Part shown: positions 36,036-44,946 of the stretch, in pieces
How positions within the stretch are numbered: position 1 is the stretch's first letter
Layout: each line of letters starts with the position of its first letter
Assembly: GCA_021604505.1 (NCBI GenBank)
Contig: BQJC01000002.1
Coordinates: 248,001-312,000, forward strand
Reading direction: 5' to 3'
DNA: 64,000 nt
Source of the DNA: Nitrospinaceae bacterium
Lineage (GTDB): Bacteria; Nitrospinota; Nitrospinia; Nitrospinales; VA-1
Made by a program: the position numbers and the translations under genes
Notes under the pieces: generated by a model
Databases searched by the model: none
What the model was told of the DNA's origin: nothing
Seen by the model: the letters and a program-made list of their open reading frames with translations, nothing else

Positions 36036-39000
36036 TTACACTTTAAACTGACTGACCAGGCTCTGCAGTTCCGCCGCCATTTTTGACAGCTCAGCCGATG
36101 CATTCTGCGTATCGGTTGCGCCCTGAGTGGTGCTTTGCGCCGCCTGGGCAACCCCCGTGATATTTTGCGCAATCTCCGAGGTGCCTCTGGCGGCCTCGCC
36201 GACATTGCGACCGATCTCTGCGGTAGTCGCCGTCTGCTCTTCCACCGCGCTGGCGATGGTGTTGGATATGTCACTGATCTTATTGATCACCTCGGATATC
36301 TCTGCAATCGCTGTGACCGAGTTTTGCGTGTCAGACTGAATGGCGCCGATTTTACCGCTGATCTCCTCAGTAGCCTTGGCCGTCTGGTTGGCCAAATCCT
36401 TCACCTCATTTGCAACCACCGCAAACCCCTTACCTGCTTCACCCGCTCTTGCCGCCTCAATCGTAGCGTTCAAGGCCAGCAGATTCGTCTGTTCTGCAAT
36501 GGATGTGATGACTTTCACCACCTGCCCGATCTCCGCCGAACTCTCACCCAGTTTACTGATCGTCGTATTGGTCGATTCCGCGACTCTCACTGCTTCGCTG
36601 GCAACTCGCGACGCCTCAGTGGCATTTTGCGAAATCTCCTTGATGCTGGCGCTCATTTCTTCAGCGCCGGTGGCGACCGTCTGCACGTTTTTACTGACCT
36701 CTTCAGAAGCTGCGGAAACCACACCCGACTGCGCCGCGGTCTCTTCCGCGTTGCCTGCCATTTGCTGGCTGACCGATGTCATTTCCTCGGATGAGGAGGC
36801 AAGCGTTTCTGCATTGTGCCCGATGGCCTGAACATTGGTTCTCATCTTTTTCAGAAACGCTGATAAACCTTCTCCCATCCGCCCAATGGCGTCACTGCCG
36901 CTGACCGAGACTTCCTGGGTCAGGTCGCCTTCGGCCGCCGCGGACACCACCTCCAGCATGCTGTCGACCTTGGTCCTCAAATCTTCTGCATGTTTCTGTT
37001 CGCGCTCAGCCGCTTCTTTAGCGTTTCTTTCGTTATTCACCAGTTCCGTGACCACCCCCCAGCCCGCCATATAGCCGATGAGTTCCCCACTCTGGTCGGA
37101 AATGGCGGCAACGTTGAGATCGAGAATCTCATCACCCAAATGGATCTGGGTATGATGTGGGAGGTTTTTAGGGTCCGCCAGAAACTTGCGCTGGTGCTCC
37201 GGTTTTTGGTGGAAAACATCGATACATTGACCCAGGACTTGATCGGCCTTAACGGGCAAAAGATGTTCGATTTGCTTAAAGGTTTTTGCAGAAGCCGGGT
37301 TTACATACTGAATTTTCAATTCCCGGTCGGCGTACATGATATTGGTCGTCATACTTTCGACGATCTGGCTGATCCTGGCGGTTTCCGCGTCGGCTTTTTG
37401 TTTTTCCACGGCCTGATCCAGCATCCTGGAAAGTGAAACATTAAAGTCGCCACTGAACCCTGGACCGACCTCCTTACGGCTACCGTTTAAAATCTCTTCC
37501 GAGTTGTCGATAAAGCCTTTCAGTTGATCCGACATTCGATTAAATATATTGCCCAATAGACCCAGCTCATCAGAAGAATTGATCACCAGTTTATCCTGTT
37601 TCAAGTTGCCGTCCGCTATATCGCCGGCGCGGGAAACCAGGTTTAAAATAGGCTTTGAAAACCAACCTGCGACAAACATGGCTCCAACAACCAAAACAGC
37701 AATGAGTGCGAAAATAATGTAAGAGGTAAATGTTCTCAGGGCGTCCCGAGTCGCGAAAGCCTCCGCCTCGTCGATCTCCGCCAGGATTCCCCACTGCAAT
37801 CCCAGAATATCGAGAGGGCTGTAGGCCCCGAGAACCAGCGACCCCCGGTAATCCTCATAAATAGCAAAGCCGCTTTCGCCCTTAAGAGCCGCCTCGGTTC
37901 CCTGGGTTTTGATCGCATTCATTCCAATGGAGGTTTTCAACGCCTCGGATTTCTCTGCCAGAGCTTTTTCCACCCCGATCTCTGCCAACGCCTTGAAATA
38001 GGCTTCCGGCTGTTCGATCAAAAAACGCGAATTGTTGCGCATTTTAAAATCGGACCCAACCATGTACACTTCACCGGAATCGCCCAGACCCACTTTTTTC
38101 CATGCTTTGTTACTGGTCATCACCGCATCGATCCGGTCGATGGGCGCTTGAAAAATGAGAACTCCGACTTTTTTCTCGCCTTCAAAAATTGGCGAGGCAA
38201 TGAAAGCCGCCGCCCCATTGTAAGAAGGTGAATAGGGAGCAAAGTCATCGAGAACGACAAAGTCACTTTTGTTTGAGTTCAACGCCGCTTTAAAAGCCCG
38301 CCCGATTCCGGTGTCGGCATAAGGTCCATCCTTCAAACTGGTGGCGTAGTCCACCTCCTTGAACACGGAATACACGATATATCCTGTATCCGGCTCCACC
38401 AGAAAAATATCGTAGTAACCGAATTTTTCCAGATAATCACGAATGATGGGGTGGTATTTTTGATGGATTTGGCTATAGGTGCTGGAGTCGGAAGCTGCAT
38501 CCAACTTCTCTTTTTCCCCAATGGGATGGGGATTTTCGGAAATATAAAGGGATTGCAATAATTTGGAAGTCGCATTCTTCGGAAGCCAGCGCGAGACCGC
38601 ATCGCTGGGAGCACCGGGGGTATTTTTTTGCTGGTATCGATAGCGCTCTGCAAGACGGCTTTCTTCTCCCGATCCGTATAGGCTCACCGATTGGGCTTCC
38701 AATGCCCCAAACCCGGAAGTAAACTTTTGCACAGCATCAACCATCATCCGGCTTTCAGAAAACGTGAGGACCTGCCCCTCGATCTGCTTGAAGTAATTTT
38801 CGATCTGGAGCTTCTTTTCCTCCCGAAGCGATACCAGACGATCTTTATTTATATTTACGAGGGCTTGACTTATCTGAGCCATCGAAAACCAGGCAAATAC
38901 TCCGAGCGGGATCAAACTGCCTAGCAAAAGGATCATGATCATTTTTTTGCGAATGGTCCAGCGTAAATTGCGGGTTTGGTTCTGGGAGTGGCTCGAAGTG

Positions 39001-39050
39001 GTGGGCTCTTTATAAATAGATTCCATCGAGGGCCGGTTCATTTGATTCAT
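36036..39050 (-). CDS. methyl-accepting chemotaxis protein with Cache-like sensor and PAS domain
   Basis: This 1004-residue chemoreceptor signals to CheA/CheW. The first membrane helix is at about 37-58 (ILLLGSLIPLGVFAWFSM). A large periplasmic double-Cache-like sensor covers about 60-435, with YDIFLVEPDTGYIVYSVFKE and KVGLGDSGEVYMVG. The second helix is at about 440-463, then HAMP. A cytosolic PAS domain (about 555-670, YADRELKIQYVNPAS) and a second HAMP-like segment (AAAEGDLTQEV) follow. The signalling domain has the hairpin tip EQTNLLALNATIEAARAGEA near 850. The C-terminus lacks a CheR pentapeptide. No other chemotaxis gene is nearby. Confidence 0.92.
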   Translation of the reverse strand: MNQMNRPSMESIYKEPTTSSHSQNQTRNLRWTIRKKMIMILLLGSLIPLGVFAWFSMAQISQALVNINKDRLVSLREEKKLQIENYFKQIEGQVLTFSESRMMVDAVQKFTSGFGALEAQSVSLYGSGEESRLAERYRYQQKNTPGAPSDAVSRWLPKNATSKLLQSLYISENPHPIGEKEKLDAASDSSTYSQIHQKYHPIIRDYLEKFGYYDIFLVEPDTGYIVYSVFKEVDYATSLKDGPYADTGIGRAFKAALNSNKSDFVVLDDFAPYSPSYNGAAAFIASPIFEGEKKVGVLIFQAPIDRIDAVMTSNKAWKKVGLGDSGEVYMVGSDFKMRNNSRFLIEQPEAYFKALAEIGVEKALAEKSEALKTSIGMNAIKTQGTEAALKGESGFAIYEDYRGSLVLGAYSPLDILGLQWGILAEIDEAEAFATRDALRTFTSYIIFALIAVLVVGAMFVAGWFSKPILNLVSRAGDIADGNLKQDKLVINSSDELGLLGNIFNRMSDQLKGFIDNSEEILNGSRKEVGPGFSGDFNVSLSRMLDQAVEKQKADAETARISQIVESMTTNIMYADRELKIQYVNPASAKTFKQIEHLLPVKADQVLGQCIDVFHQKPEHQRKFLADPKNLPHHTQIHLGDEILDLNVAAISDQSGELIGYMAGWGVVTELVNNERNAKEAAEREQKHAEDLRTKVDSMLEVVSAAAEGDLTQEVSVSGSDAIGRMGEGLSAFLKKMRTNVQAIGHNAETLASSSEEMTSVSQQMAGNAEETAAQSGVVSAASEEVSKNVQTVATGAEEMSASIKEISQNATEASRVASEAVRVAESTNTTISKLGESSAEIGQVVKVITSIAEQTNLLALNATIEAARAGEAGKGFAVVANEVKDLANQTAKATEEISGKIGAIQSDTQNSVTAIAEISEVINKISDISNTIASAVEEQTATTAEIGRNVGEAARGTSEIAQNITGVAQAAQSTTQGATDTQNASAELSKMAAELQSLVSQFKV

Positions 39051-39515
39051 GTGTAAAAATCCTCAATTGAGAAGTGCATTGAAAAAGCTTCAACAAGGTC
39101 AGCCTCAGCGTAGAACCAATTATTTCGGCATTTCAAACTAATAAACACAGTAAATGTTACAGAATTAAATTAACCCATTGTTTTATAAAAATCAACCTGT
39201 TTTTAACGTTTTTGCAATGTAATTCCCATATCCATATAAATAAAGGTTTTCCTGAAAACAAACCCAGAGTTTCCCCTTCCGTGAACCAACGGCGGACTAT
39301 AACTCTCTTTTCGCAACAAACAAGGAAACGGACTTTTTCACCGATTCTCAAATATTTTCGATTAAAACTTTATGGCATGACAGTAAATTGTCGGCTGTGT
39401 GCGGATTTCCGCCAAACGTTGAACGCCAAGAAGACAGGATGACAGATTGAAAAGCGAGAAAAACTTTTTATGTCTCTAGGAGCTGTGAGGCGTTACCTGG
39501 AGGCAGGATTTTCCT
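39051..39515. other. intergenic region, no gene seen
   Basis: About 465 AT-rich bases lie between fabI and the chemoreceptor start. I see no credible coding frame, tRNA or strong terminator. A weak TTGATT-17-TAATTT promoter-like pair on the minus strand near 39170 could serve the chemoreceptor. Confidence 0.4.
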
Positions 39516-40319
39516 TCACTCAGGCTTCATTGCCCGCTTCACGATGCCCTGGTCGAAATAGTTGACGGACATGCCGGCGTCGAGGACGATCCCCTGGGCA
39601 TTGATGCCGCCGGACCGCTCGCTGAGTAAGAACACCGCCGTATTCGCCACCTCCGGAGTGGTCAACGCTTTTTTCCGCAGGGTGAGTTGTTCGGCGTAGA
39701 GGTAGGAATCGATGTAACCGGGAATCCCGGCGGAGGCGGAAGTCTTGAGCAGACCGGCATTGACCGAGTTGAAGCGGATATTAGAAAAGGAACTGAACGA
39801 TTTTGCCAGAAAACACAGGGAGGAATCGAGGGCGGCCTTGGCCGGGGCCATGTAACCGTAGTTTTCAGCGGCCATGCGTGTTGTGGAAATGGAAACAGTC
39901 ACGATCGAGGCCTTTTTATCCAGTAGATCCTTAAAGGCGTTGGCAAGCTGTATCAGGGAAAAGCAGGTGATGTCGATGGATTGCAGAAAGTCGGCCTTTT
40001 CTGTTTCGTGAAAGGGACGGTTGCCGCTTGAATAATTGGCGAAGGCGATGGAATGCACCATCCCGTGCAAAATTTGTCGATCTTGCCCCACCTCTGCTCT
40101 GAGACGGTCGATATCTTCCTTGTTTTCTACATCGCACACATACACAGGGGCGTCGCCCAGGAGCTTGAGGACGGATTTCTTGCGGTCTTTGGAACGCACG
40201 CTGTAAATCACATCAGCGCCTTCCTCCTTTAAAGTTTGGCCGATGTGATACGCCACACTCTTTTTGTTGGCGACCCCCAAAAGGAGAATCGTCTTGCCTT
40301 TTAGATCCAGAAAACTCAT
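39516..40319 (-). CDS. enoyl-ACP reductase, FabI type, last gene of the FAS-like cluster
   Basis: The 267-residue SDR has FabI features. The N-terminal cofactor loop [15 protein letters not shown] matches the FabI GVAxKxSIAxxI pattern. The catalytic pair is Y-x6-K in [14 protein letters not shown] (about residue 155). [20 protein letters not shown] matches the FabI substrate loop. FabI reduces the enoyl double bond in the last step of acyl chain extension. It starts 73 bp after the dehydratase gene. It might be the cell's main FabI or one dedicated to this cluster. Confidence 0.88.
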   Translation of the reverse strand: MSFLDLKGKTILLLGVANKKSVAYHIGQTLKEEGADVIYSVRSKDRKKSVLKLLGDAPVYVCDVENKEDIDRLRAEVGQDRQILHGMVHSIAFANYSSGNRPFHETEKADFLQSIDITCFSLIQLANAFKDLLDKKASIVTVSISTTRMAAENYGYMAPAKAALDSSLCFLAKSFSSFSNIRFNSVNAGLLKTSASAGIPGYIDSYLYAEQLTLRKKALTTPEVANTAVFLLSERSGGINAQGIVLDAGMSVNYFDQGIVKRAMKPE

Positions 40320-40392
40320 TCGTGACCGGCCTCGTTCTTCCCGTTAACGATGTCGTGCATCAAAAGCGTTTTGCATTGTCGGCTTGAAAAGC

Positions 40393-40818
40393 TCATTGGA
40401 TGTCTTCCACCAGCATGACGGCAAAATCGACAGTGACCGCCGTTTTGGAATTCACAATAACCCGGCCCGATAAGAAACACGCAGGCTCCACCCGTTCCTT
40501 GACCGTCACTTCAATCTCCATCACATCGCCCGGAAAAACGGCATGCTTGAATTTGGCCTGATTCACGCGCGTGATCACCGGGATACGGTTTTCCAGGCTC
40601 TCGACGCCTTTTCCCATCAAAATGGCGCCTGTCTGAAACACCGATTCCAGAATCAACACTCCCGGCATGATGGGCCGGCCAGGATAATGCCCCTCAAAAA
40701 AAGGCTCTTCCTGTTTGACATCTTTCTCGGTTTTGATGCGGTCTTCAGTCGCTTCAACCACGCGATCCACGAACAGGAAGGGGGGACGATGCGGAATATA
40801 TTGCAGAAAACCGTCCAT
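40393..40818 (-). CDS. 3-hydroxyacyl-ACP dehydratase, FabZ type
   Basis: From the ATG at 40818, 4 nt after the ketoreductase stop, the protein is 141 residues, a usual FabZ length. The hot-dog motifs are IPHRPPFLFVDRV and EGHYPGRPIMPGVLILES, which hold the catalytic His and Glu. VNQAKFKHAVFPGD is the conserved later loop. It dehydrates 3-hydroxyacyl-ACP. Its close coupling to the ketoreductase shows that the two act in sequence. Confidence 0.9.
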   Translation of the reverse strand: MDGFLQYIPHRPPFLFVDRVVEATEDRIKTEKDVKQEEPFFEGHYPGRPIMPGVLILESVFQTGAILMGKGVESLENRIPVITRVNQAKFKHAVFPGDVMEIEVTVKERVEPACFLSGRVIVNSKTAVTVDFAVMLVEDIQ

Positions 40819-40822
40819 GAAA

Positions 40823-41566
40823 CTATAAACCGCCGGTGACTTCGTTGACCGTGCCGGTGATATAAGACGATTCTTTCGCGGCGAGAAATAAAACCGAATG
40901 CGCCACGTCCAAAGCCGTGCCAAAACGTTTCATGGGCACCTGGCTGATATAGGCTTTCCGCTGTTCCTCTGAAAGGTCGGCAATAAAATCCGTCTCTATA
41001 AAACCTGGGGACACGCAGTTGACCGTGATTTTGCGGCTCGCCACTTCTTTTGACAATGAGCGTGTAAACGCCACCTGCCCGGCCTTCGATGCGGCGTAAT
41101 TGGACTGCCCGGCAAACCCGAATTTCCCAATCGGTGAAGTGATCAGGATGATCCGGCCATAACGCTGGCGCATGAGGTTTTGCACCGCCAGTTTACAGAC
41201 ATTAAACGTACCCGTAAGATTGGTATCGATCACCTGGCTCCAATCCGATTCCTTCATCAAGCCCACCACCGAGTCACGCCGAATGCCCGAACTGTTGACC
41301 AGTATGTGGAATGCACCGTGCGTCTTTTCCACATACTGGAAAAATGCCTCAACCTCGGCGTACTGGCTGACATCGAATTTTTGGAGATCCAATCGGTTGG
41401 CAACGTCCTCGTGGGCGTCTTTAAACTCCTGGGCGGCAGAGTCGTTGGATTGGTAGGAGGCGATCACTTTCGCGCCGGATGTAAGAAAAGCTTCGGAAAC
41501 CGCCCGCCCAATTCCCCGCGTGCCGCCAATCACAATGGCGGTTTGGCCTGTGAAATCAAATTGCAT
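40823..41566 (-). CDS. 3-oxoacyl-ACP reductase, FabG-like SDR
   Basis: The 247-residue short-chain dehydrogenase has the nucleotide loop GGTRGIGRAV and the catalytic YAASK at about residue 152, with Ser in ITSP. VSPGFIETDF is present near 185. The structural NNAG motif reads NSSG at about 88, an uncommon substitution. FabG-type enzymes reduce 3-ketoacyl-ACP with NADPH. It lies 31 bp after the second FAD oxidoreductase gene and overlaps no neighbour. Confidence 0.9.
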   Translation of the reverse strand: MQFDFTGQTAIVIGGTRGIGRAVSEAFLTSGAKVIASYQSNDSAAQEFKDAHEDVANRLDLQKFDVSQYAEVEAFFQYVEKTHGAFHILVNSSGIRRDSVVGLMKESDWSQVIDTNLTGTFNVCKLAVQNLMRQRYGRIILITSPIGKFGFAGQSNYAASKAGQVAFTRSLSKEVASRKITVNCVSPGFIETDFIADLSEEQRKAYISQVPMKRFGTALDVAHSVLFLAAKESSYITGTVNEVTGGL

Positions 41567-41597
41567 GAATACGATTAAATACAGGGATCGTTGCGGT

Positions 41598-43043
41598 TCA
41601 AACGGATGCTGAGATCAATTCTTTTTTGGATTCCATGGAGCGGACAAACTTGTCCACCTCGTTGGCTACGATGACGCCATAATTGGCCGCACCCAGCCAG
41701 CCGGACATGATGATCCCCACCGATCCGGAATGAAACAATCCGCTTATTTGTTTGGGCAAATCGCGGCTGATTTTCAATCCTTCAAACTTGGTTCCAAAAG
41801 AAGTCCCGCTTGGGTGCAGAGTATAGCGCTTGAACGTTTTTGGCGTGGCCGCTTCCACATGGTCGATTTTTTTCCGGACACCCGGGAGGTATTTTTCAAG
41901 GGAGTTCAGGGTGTTTTCAATCAGACGGTTCTTTTCTATCTGGTAGTTTTTTTCATCCAGATGCGCCCAGTCGTCGTACTTCGCGTTGGTGGAAGCGACA
42001 ATGGAATAGCGGCCGGTGCCTGGCCGAATCTCGGGGTAATAAAAAGAAAACGTGCGGCTGGTGACATCTTGACTCAAAATCTTTTCCGTATTGTATTCGT
42101 CCGCATCGGACGAAAACAGAAGGTCTCCCCGGTAATCGATTTTTTCTCCCTTTCTGATTCCCATATACACCTGACAACTCGAATTATTCAGGCGGACTTT
42201 TTTCACTTCTTCAATGAATTCGGGAGTGAAGTTTTCATCCCCCGCTAACCGGTGCACGGTGTTCAGCAGGTTGGAGTTGGAGAGAACCGTGTTACAACCG
42301 ATATTCTTTCCATTGATCCTCACCCCTTGAACAGCACGGTCCTCTATGAGGATCTTCTCAACCAAGCAGTGGTTACGGATTTCAACCCCGTTTTTCAGCA
42401 GCTCCTTTTTCATTTTTTTGATCAGCTGATCCGTCCCGCCCTGATAGGTGAAAACTCCCTTGTCCATGAAATTGGAAAACACGATCCCATAGGTCAAAGC
42501 CGGATCGTCCAGGGTGGAACCATTGGCGTAGGTGATCGGTTCCATGAGAAAACGCCAGACGTCTTTTCTGCCCGGAAAGAATTTTTCGAACAATTCTCCG
42601 GTGGTCATGACCAGATCGTCATAAAAGTTCATCCCTCGCACGGTCGTGAAAAAATCGTCGATCACATGTTTCATGATGCCGAAATGATCGCGCAAAATAC
42701 GGGTGAAATCGATTTTGTCGAATGTCGTGTTCAGGGTAAACTGCGGGTTGTCGAAATGGACCCCTTTGAGCTGGATGACCGAATCCGCAATTTCGCGGGT
42801 CCAGTATTTGCGAAAGGTTTTGATCATCCCCACCGGAAATCCGTGCAGGGAAATATCGAGGATGTGTCCGCCCCGGCGTTTGAACCAGGTGGCCATGCCC
42901 CCCAGATTATAGTGGTGTTCCGCCAGGAGAACCCGATGGCCAAGACGTGCCAGAAGATTGGCCGAGGTCATTCCCGCCAGGCCGCTGCCGATGACGACCA
43001 CGTCATAAAAAGATTTCGCTCCCTTTAGCCAGTCTCTTGCCAT
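41598..43043 (-). CDS. CrtI/phytoene-desaturase-like FAD oxidoreductase (second copy)
   Basis: The 481-residue protein has an N-terminal FAD-binding Rossmann motif, [21 protein letters not shown], here given as [17 protein letters not shown], followed by [13 protein letters not shown]. The C-terminal FAD-contact segment is [20 protein letters not shown]. The overall layout is that of carotenoid desaturase, isomerase and amine oxidase proteins. The position inside a fatty-acid gene set suggests that the substrate is an acyl-ACP rather than a carotenoid. It is 24 bp after its paralogue. Confidence 0.85.
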   Translation of the reverse strand: MARDWLKGAKSFYDVVVIGSGLAGMTSANLLARLGHRVLLAEHHYNLGGMATWFKRRGGHILDISLHGFPVGMIKTFRKYWTREIADSVIQLKGVHFDNPQFTLNTTFDKIDFTRILRDHFGIMKHVIDDFFTTVRGMNFYDDLVMTTGELFEKFFPGRKDVWRFLMEPITYANGSTLDDPALTYGIVFSNFMDKGVFTYQGGTDQLIKKMKKELLKNGVEIRNHCLVEKILIEDRAVQGVRINGKNIGCNTVLSNSNLLNTVHRLAGDENFTPEFIEEVKKVRLNNSSCQVYMGIRKGEKIDYRGDLLFSSDADEYNTEKILSQDVTSRTFSFYYPEIRPGTGRYSIVASTNAKYDDWAHLDEKNYQIEKNRLIENTLNSLEKYLPGVRKKIDHVEAATPKTFKRYTLHPSGTSFGTKFEGLKISRDLPKQISGLFHSGSVGIIMSGWLGAANYGVIVANEVDKFVRSMESKKELISASV

Positions 43044-43067
43044 AAGATTTTATTTTTGGTGGTTAAA

Positions 43068-44465
43068 TTAAGGCTCGACGGCCTTCTGCAGAACATGCAG
43101 GTTTGCCATGGAAATACCGCTCAAGGTGGCGCCGACGATTCCCAGAAATCCCTGATCCGTCCCGCAAATGAACAGATTTTTTACCGGCGTCACGCCATTC
43201 TTTATTTTCCTTGGAGATCCGTAAACCGCACCGTTCAAATGCCCCGTGTATTTATGGATCGTCTTGGGCGTAAACGCGTCTAAAAATACCACAGAATCAC
43301 TAAAATCGGGGAAAAATGTAAAAAGCGACTGAAGCGCCCGGGCCCGGCATTCTTTTTTTGCCTGGACATATTCCTTTCGAGAAGGCTCGTTCCATAGTTT
43401 GGCGCTGGCGAGATTGGTCAACCTGAGGATGCCGTCGGAAAGCGGCTTGGGGTAATCAAAATTGTTGGAACAGCACAAAACCCCGCTGGTCACGTCGATC
43501 AATTCATCCGGAACGCGGTATTCAAACCGCGGCCGGGTGCTGAAAAAAACGATGCTTTTATCGTACCCCAGTTCCCTTGGCTCCCGGTCGAGAACGAATA
43601 TGGATTCCATAAACGACAACTGTCCTACCGGCCATTGTTCCTCCTCCGGCTCTACGGGCTGGCACCGCCTGAGCGTTTCCACCGTTCCCATCGATGAAAT
43701 CACCGTATCGGCGGCAATGCACTCTCCGTCCTTCAACGTCACTGACCGCACCTGTCCCTGATCGGCGTCAATCGACTCCACCTCCGCCCCCATCCTGAGT
43801 TCCCCACCCAACATTTTGTATTTTTCCACCAGAAGGGAGAGAAGAAACCGCATGCCCTTCAAAGGCTTGGCGAAGCCTTCCATGAAGATACTTTTAAACA
43901 TGATGACGAATTGATAAAAGTCCATATCGCGTTCCCGGGCGTTTCCGTAATACATGATCGGACAGCACAACATATCGATCAGCAGGGGATCGGAGATATG
44001 GCTTTTCAACACTTCCAGTGTGGAGGTTCTAGTATCCCCGTCCAACGAAAGCTCATCAAATTCTTCGATTTTTCGAACCAGTTTTAGAAAACCATCGATT
44101 TGACCGGGAAACTGCTCCGCCACCTCCTGTTTTAAAAATTCAAAATCATTAGAAAAACGCAGGGATTTTTCCGGAAAACGGATTTCCGACATCTGTTGCG
44201 GACATAGCTGGAAGTCTTCGTGACGAAAGCGCAGTTGTTTGAGCAATTTGCCGAGAGGAGAGCGCCTTACACCCTTGGGAGTGTAGTTGGTCATGGCATG
44301 GAGACCCACATCAAACGTCCTGTTTTTACGCATATAAAAGGAGTTCAACCCCCCCACCTCCACGTGCTTTTCGACGATACACACCTTTTTGTCGAAAAGC
44401 GCCAGGCGAATCCCCGCCGCCAGTCCGGACAAACCGGACCCTATAATCAAAGCATCGTAACGCAT
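43068..44465 (-). CDS. CrtI/phytoene-desaturase-like FAD oxidoreductase (first copy)
   Basis: From the ATG at 44465 the protein has 465 residues; a GTG four codons upstream is possible. It shows the dinucleotide motif YDALIIGSGLSGLAAGIRLA, then EKHVEVGGLNSFY. The C-terminal motif is NLFICGTDQGFLGIVGATLS. It is clearly related to, but diverged from, the next gene, so the pair may form a heteromer or act in succession. A DVGLHAMTNY segment near residue 55 resembles the second copy's [10 protein letters not shown]. The substrate is unknown. Confidence 0.85.
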   Translation of the reverse strand: MRYDALIIGSGLSGLAAGIRLALFDKKVCIVEKHVEVGGLNSFYMRKNRTFDVGLHAMTNYTPKGVRRSPLGKLLKQLRFRHEDFQLCPQQMSEIRFPEKSLRFSNDFEFLKQEVAEQFPGQIDGFLKLVRKIEEFDELSLDGDTRTSTLEVLKSHISDPLLIDMLCCPIMYYGNARERDMDFYQFVIMFKSIFMEGFAKPLKGMRFLLSLLVEKYKMLGGELRMGAEVESIDADQGQVRSVTLKDGECIAADTVISSMGTVETLRRCQPVEPEEEQWPVGQLSFMESIFVLDREPRELGYDKSIVFFSTRPRFEYRVPDELIDVTSGVLCCSNNFDYPKPLSDGILRLTNLASAKLWNEPSRKEYVQAKKECRARALQSLFTFFPDFSDSVVFLDAFTPKTIHKYTGHLNGAVYGSPRKIKNGVTPVKNLFICGTDQGFLGIVGATLSGISMANLHVLQKAVEP

Positions 44466-44523
44466 AGTTTCAAACACAAAAGAGCGGATTTATTAAACCC
44501 TGTCCGGCAGGGGGTTTGCACAG

Positions 44524-44558
44524 GAAAAAACAGTCCCCGGAGCAAAACGCAACCGGGG
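44524..44558 (-). terminator. candidate attenuator between the ACP and oxidoreductase genes
   Basis: Minus strand: stem CCCCGG/CCGGGG with a 12-nt loop, then ACTG and a T6 run. It lies between the ACP stop and the first oxidoreductase start. It could lower expression of the five distal genes relative to the synthase and ACP. Confidence 0.5.
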
Positions 44559-44625
44559 AAGGTATTATATAGGGTTGTTGGCTTAATTATGTGAAAAACG
44601 GCGGGAGAAAAAGCGGGAACAAATT

Positions 44626-44889
44626 TCAACCGGCAAGCTGTCGGTCCTTCAATAGCGGTTGCAGATAGGTGATGCAACTGGCCATGGTGGCCAGGTGACC
44701 ATAATCCTTCTCAGGCACTTCAATATTAAAGCGTTTTCTCAGCTCCATGACGATATCGAGAAAATCCATGGAATCCAGATCAATCTGGTCCCTAAGGTTA
44801 TCCTGGTCATTGATGGAACTGACATCCTCATCAGGAGCAATATCAACGAGTATGTCGATTATGGCTGCTCTGACATCTTCTCCTGTCAT
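44626..44889 (-). CDS. acyl carrier protein of the FAS-like cluster
   Basis: This 87-residue acidic helical protein has the phosphopantetheine site in QIDLDSMDFLDIV, with the Ser at about residue 40. A strong AGGAGGAG site precedes the ATG. It differs from housekeeping AcpP, which reads GADSLD, so it is a specialised carrier. It is directly downstream of the ketosynthase gene (57 bp), which marks it as that enzyme's partner. Confidence 0.9.
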   Translation of the reverse strand: MTGEDVRAAIIDILVDIAPDEDVSSINDQDNLRDQIDLDSMDFLDIVMELRKRFNIEVPEKDYGHLATMASCITYLQPLLKDRQLAG

Positions 44890-44946
44890 CAGGCTCCTCC
44901 TAAATTTCTGATTTTATGGAAAATAGTTTCTAATTTCAATAACAAA

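Noticed and set aside
39100-39130. Sigma28-type promoter for the chemoreceptor gene
   Set aside because: A GCCGAAAT box is present on the minus strand but no TAAA element lies about 15 nt upstream.
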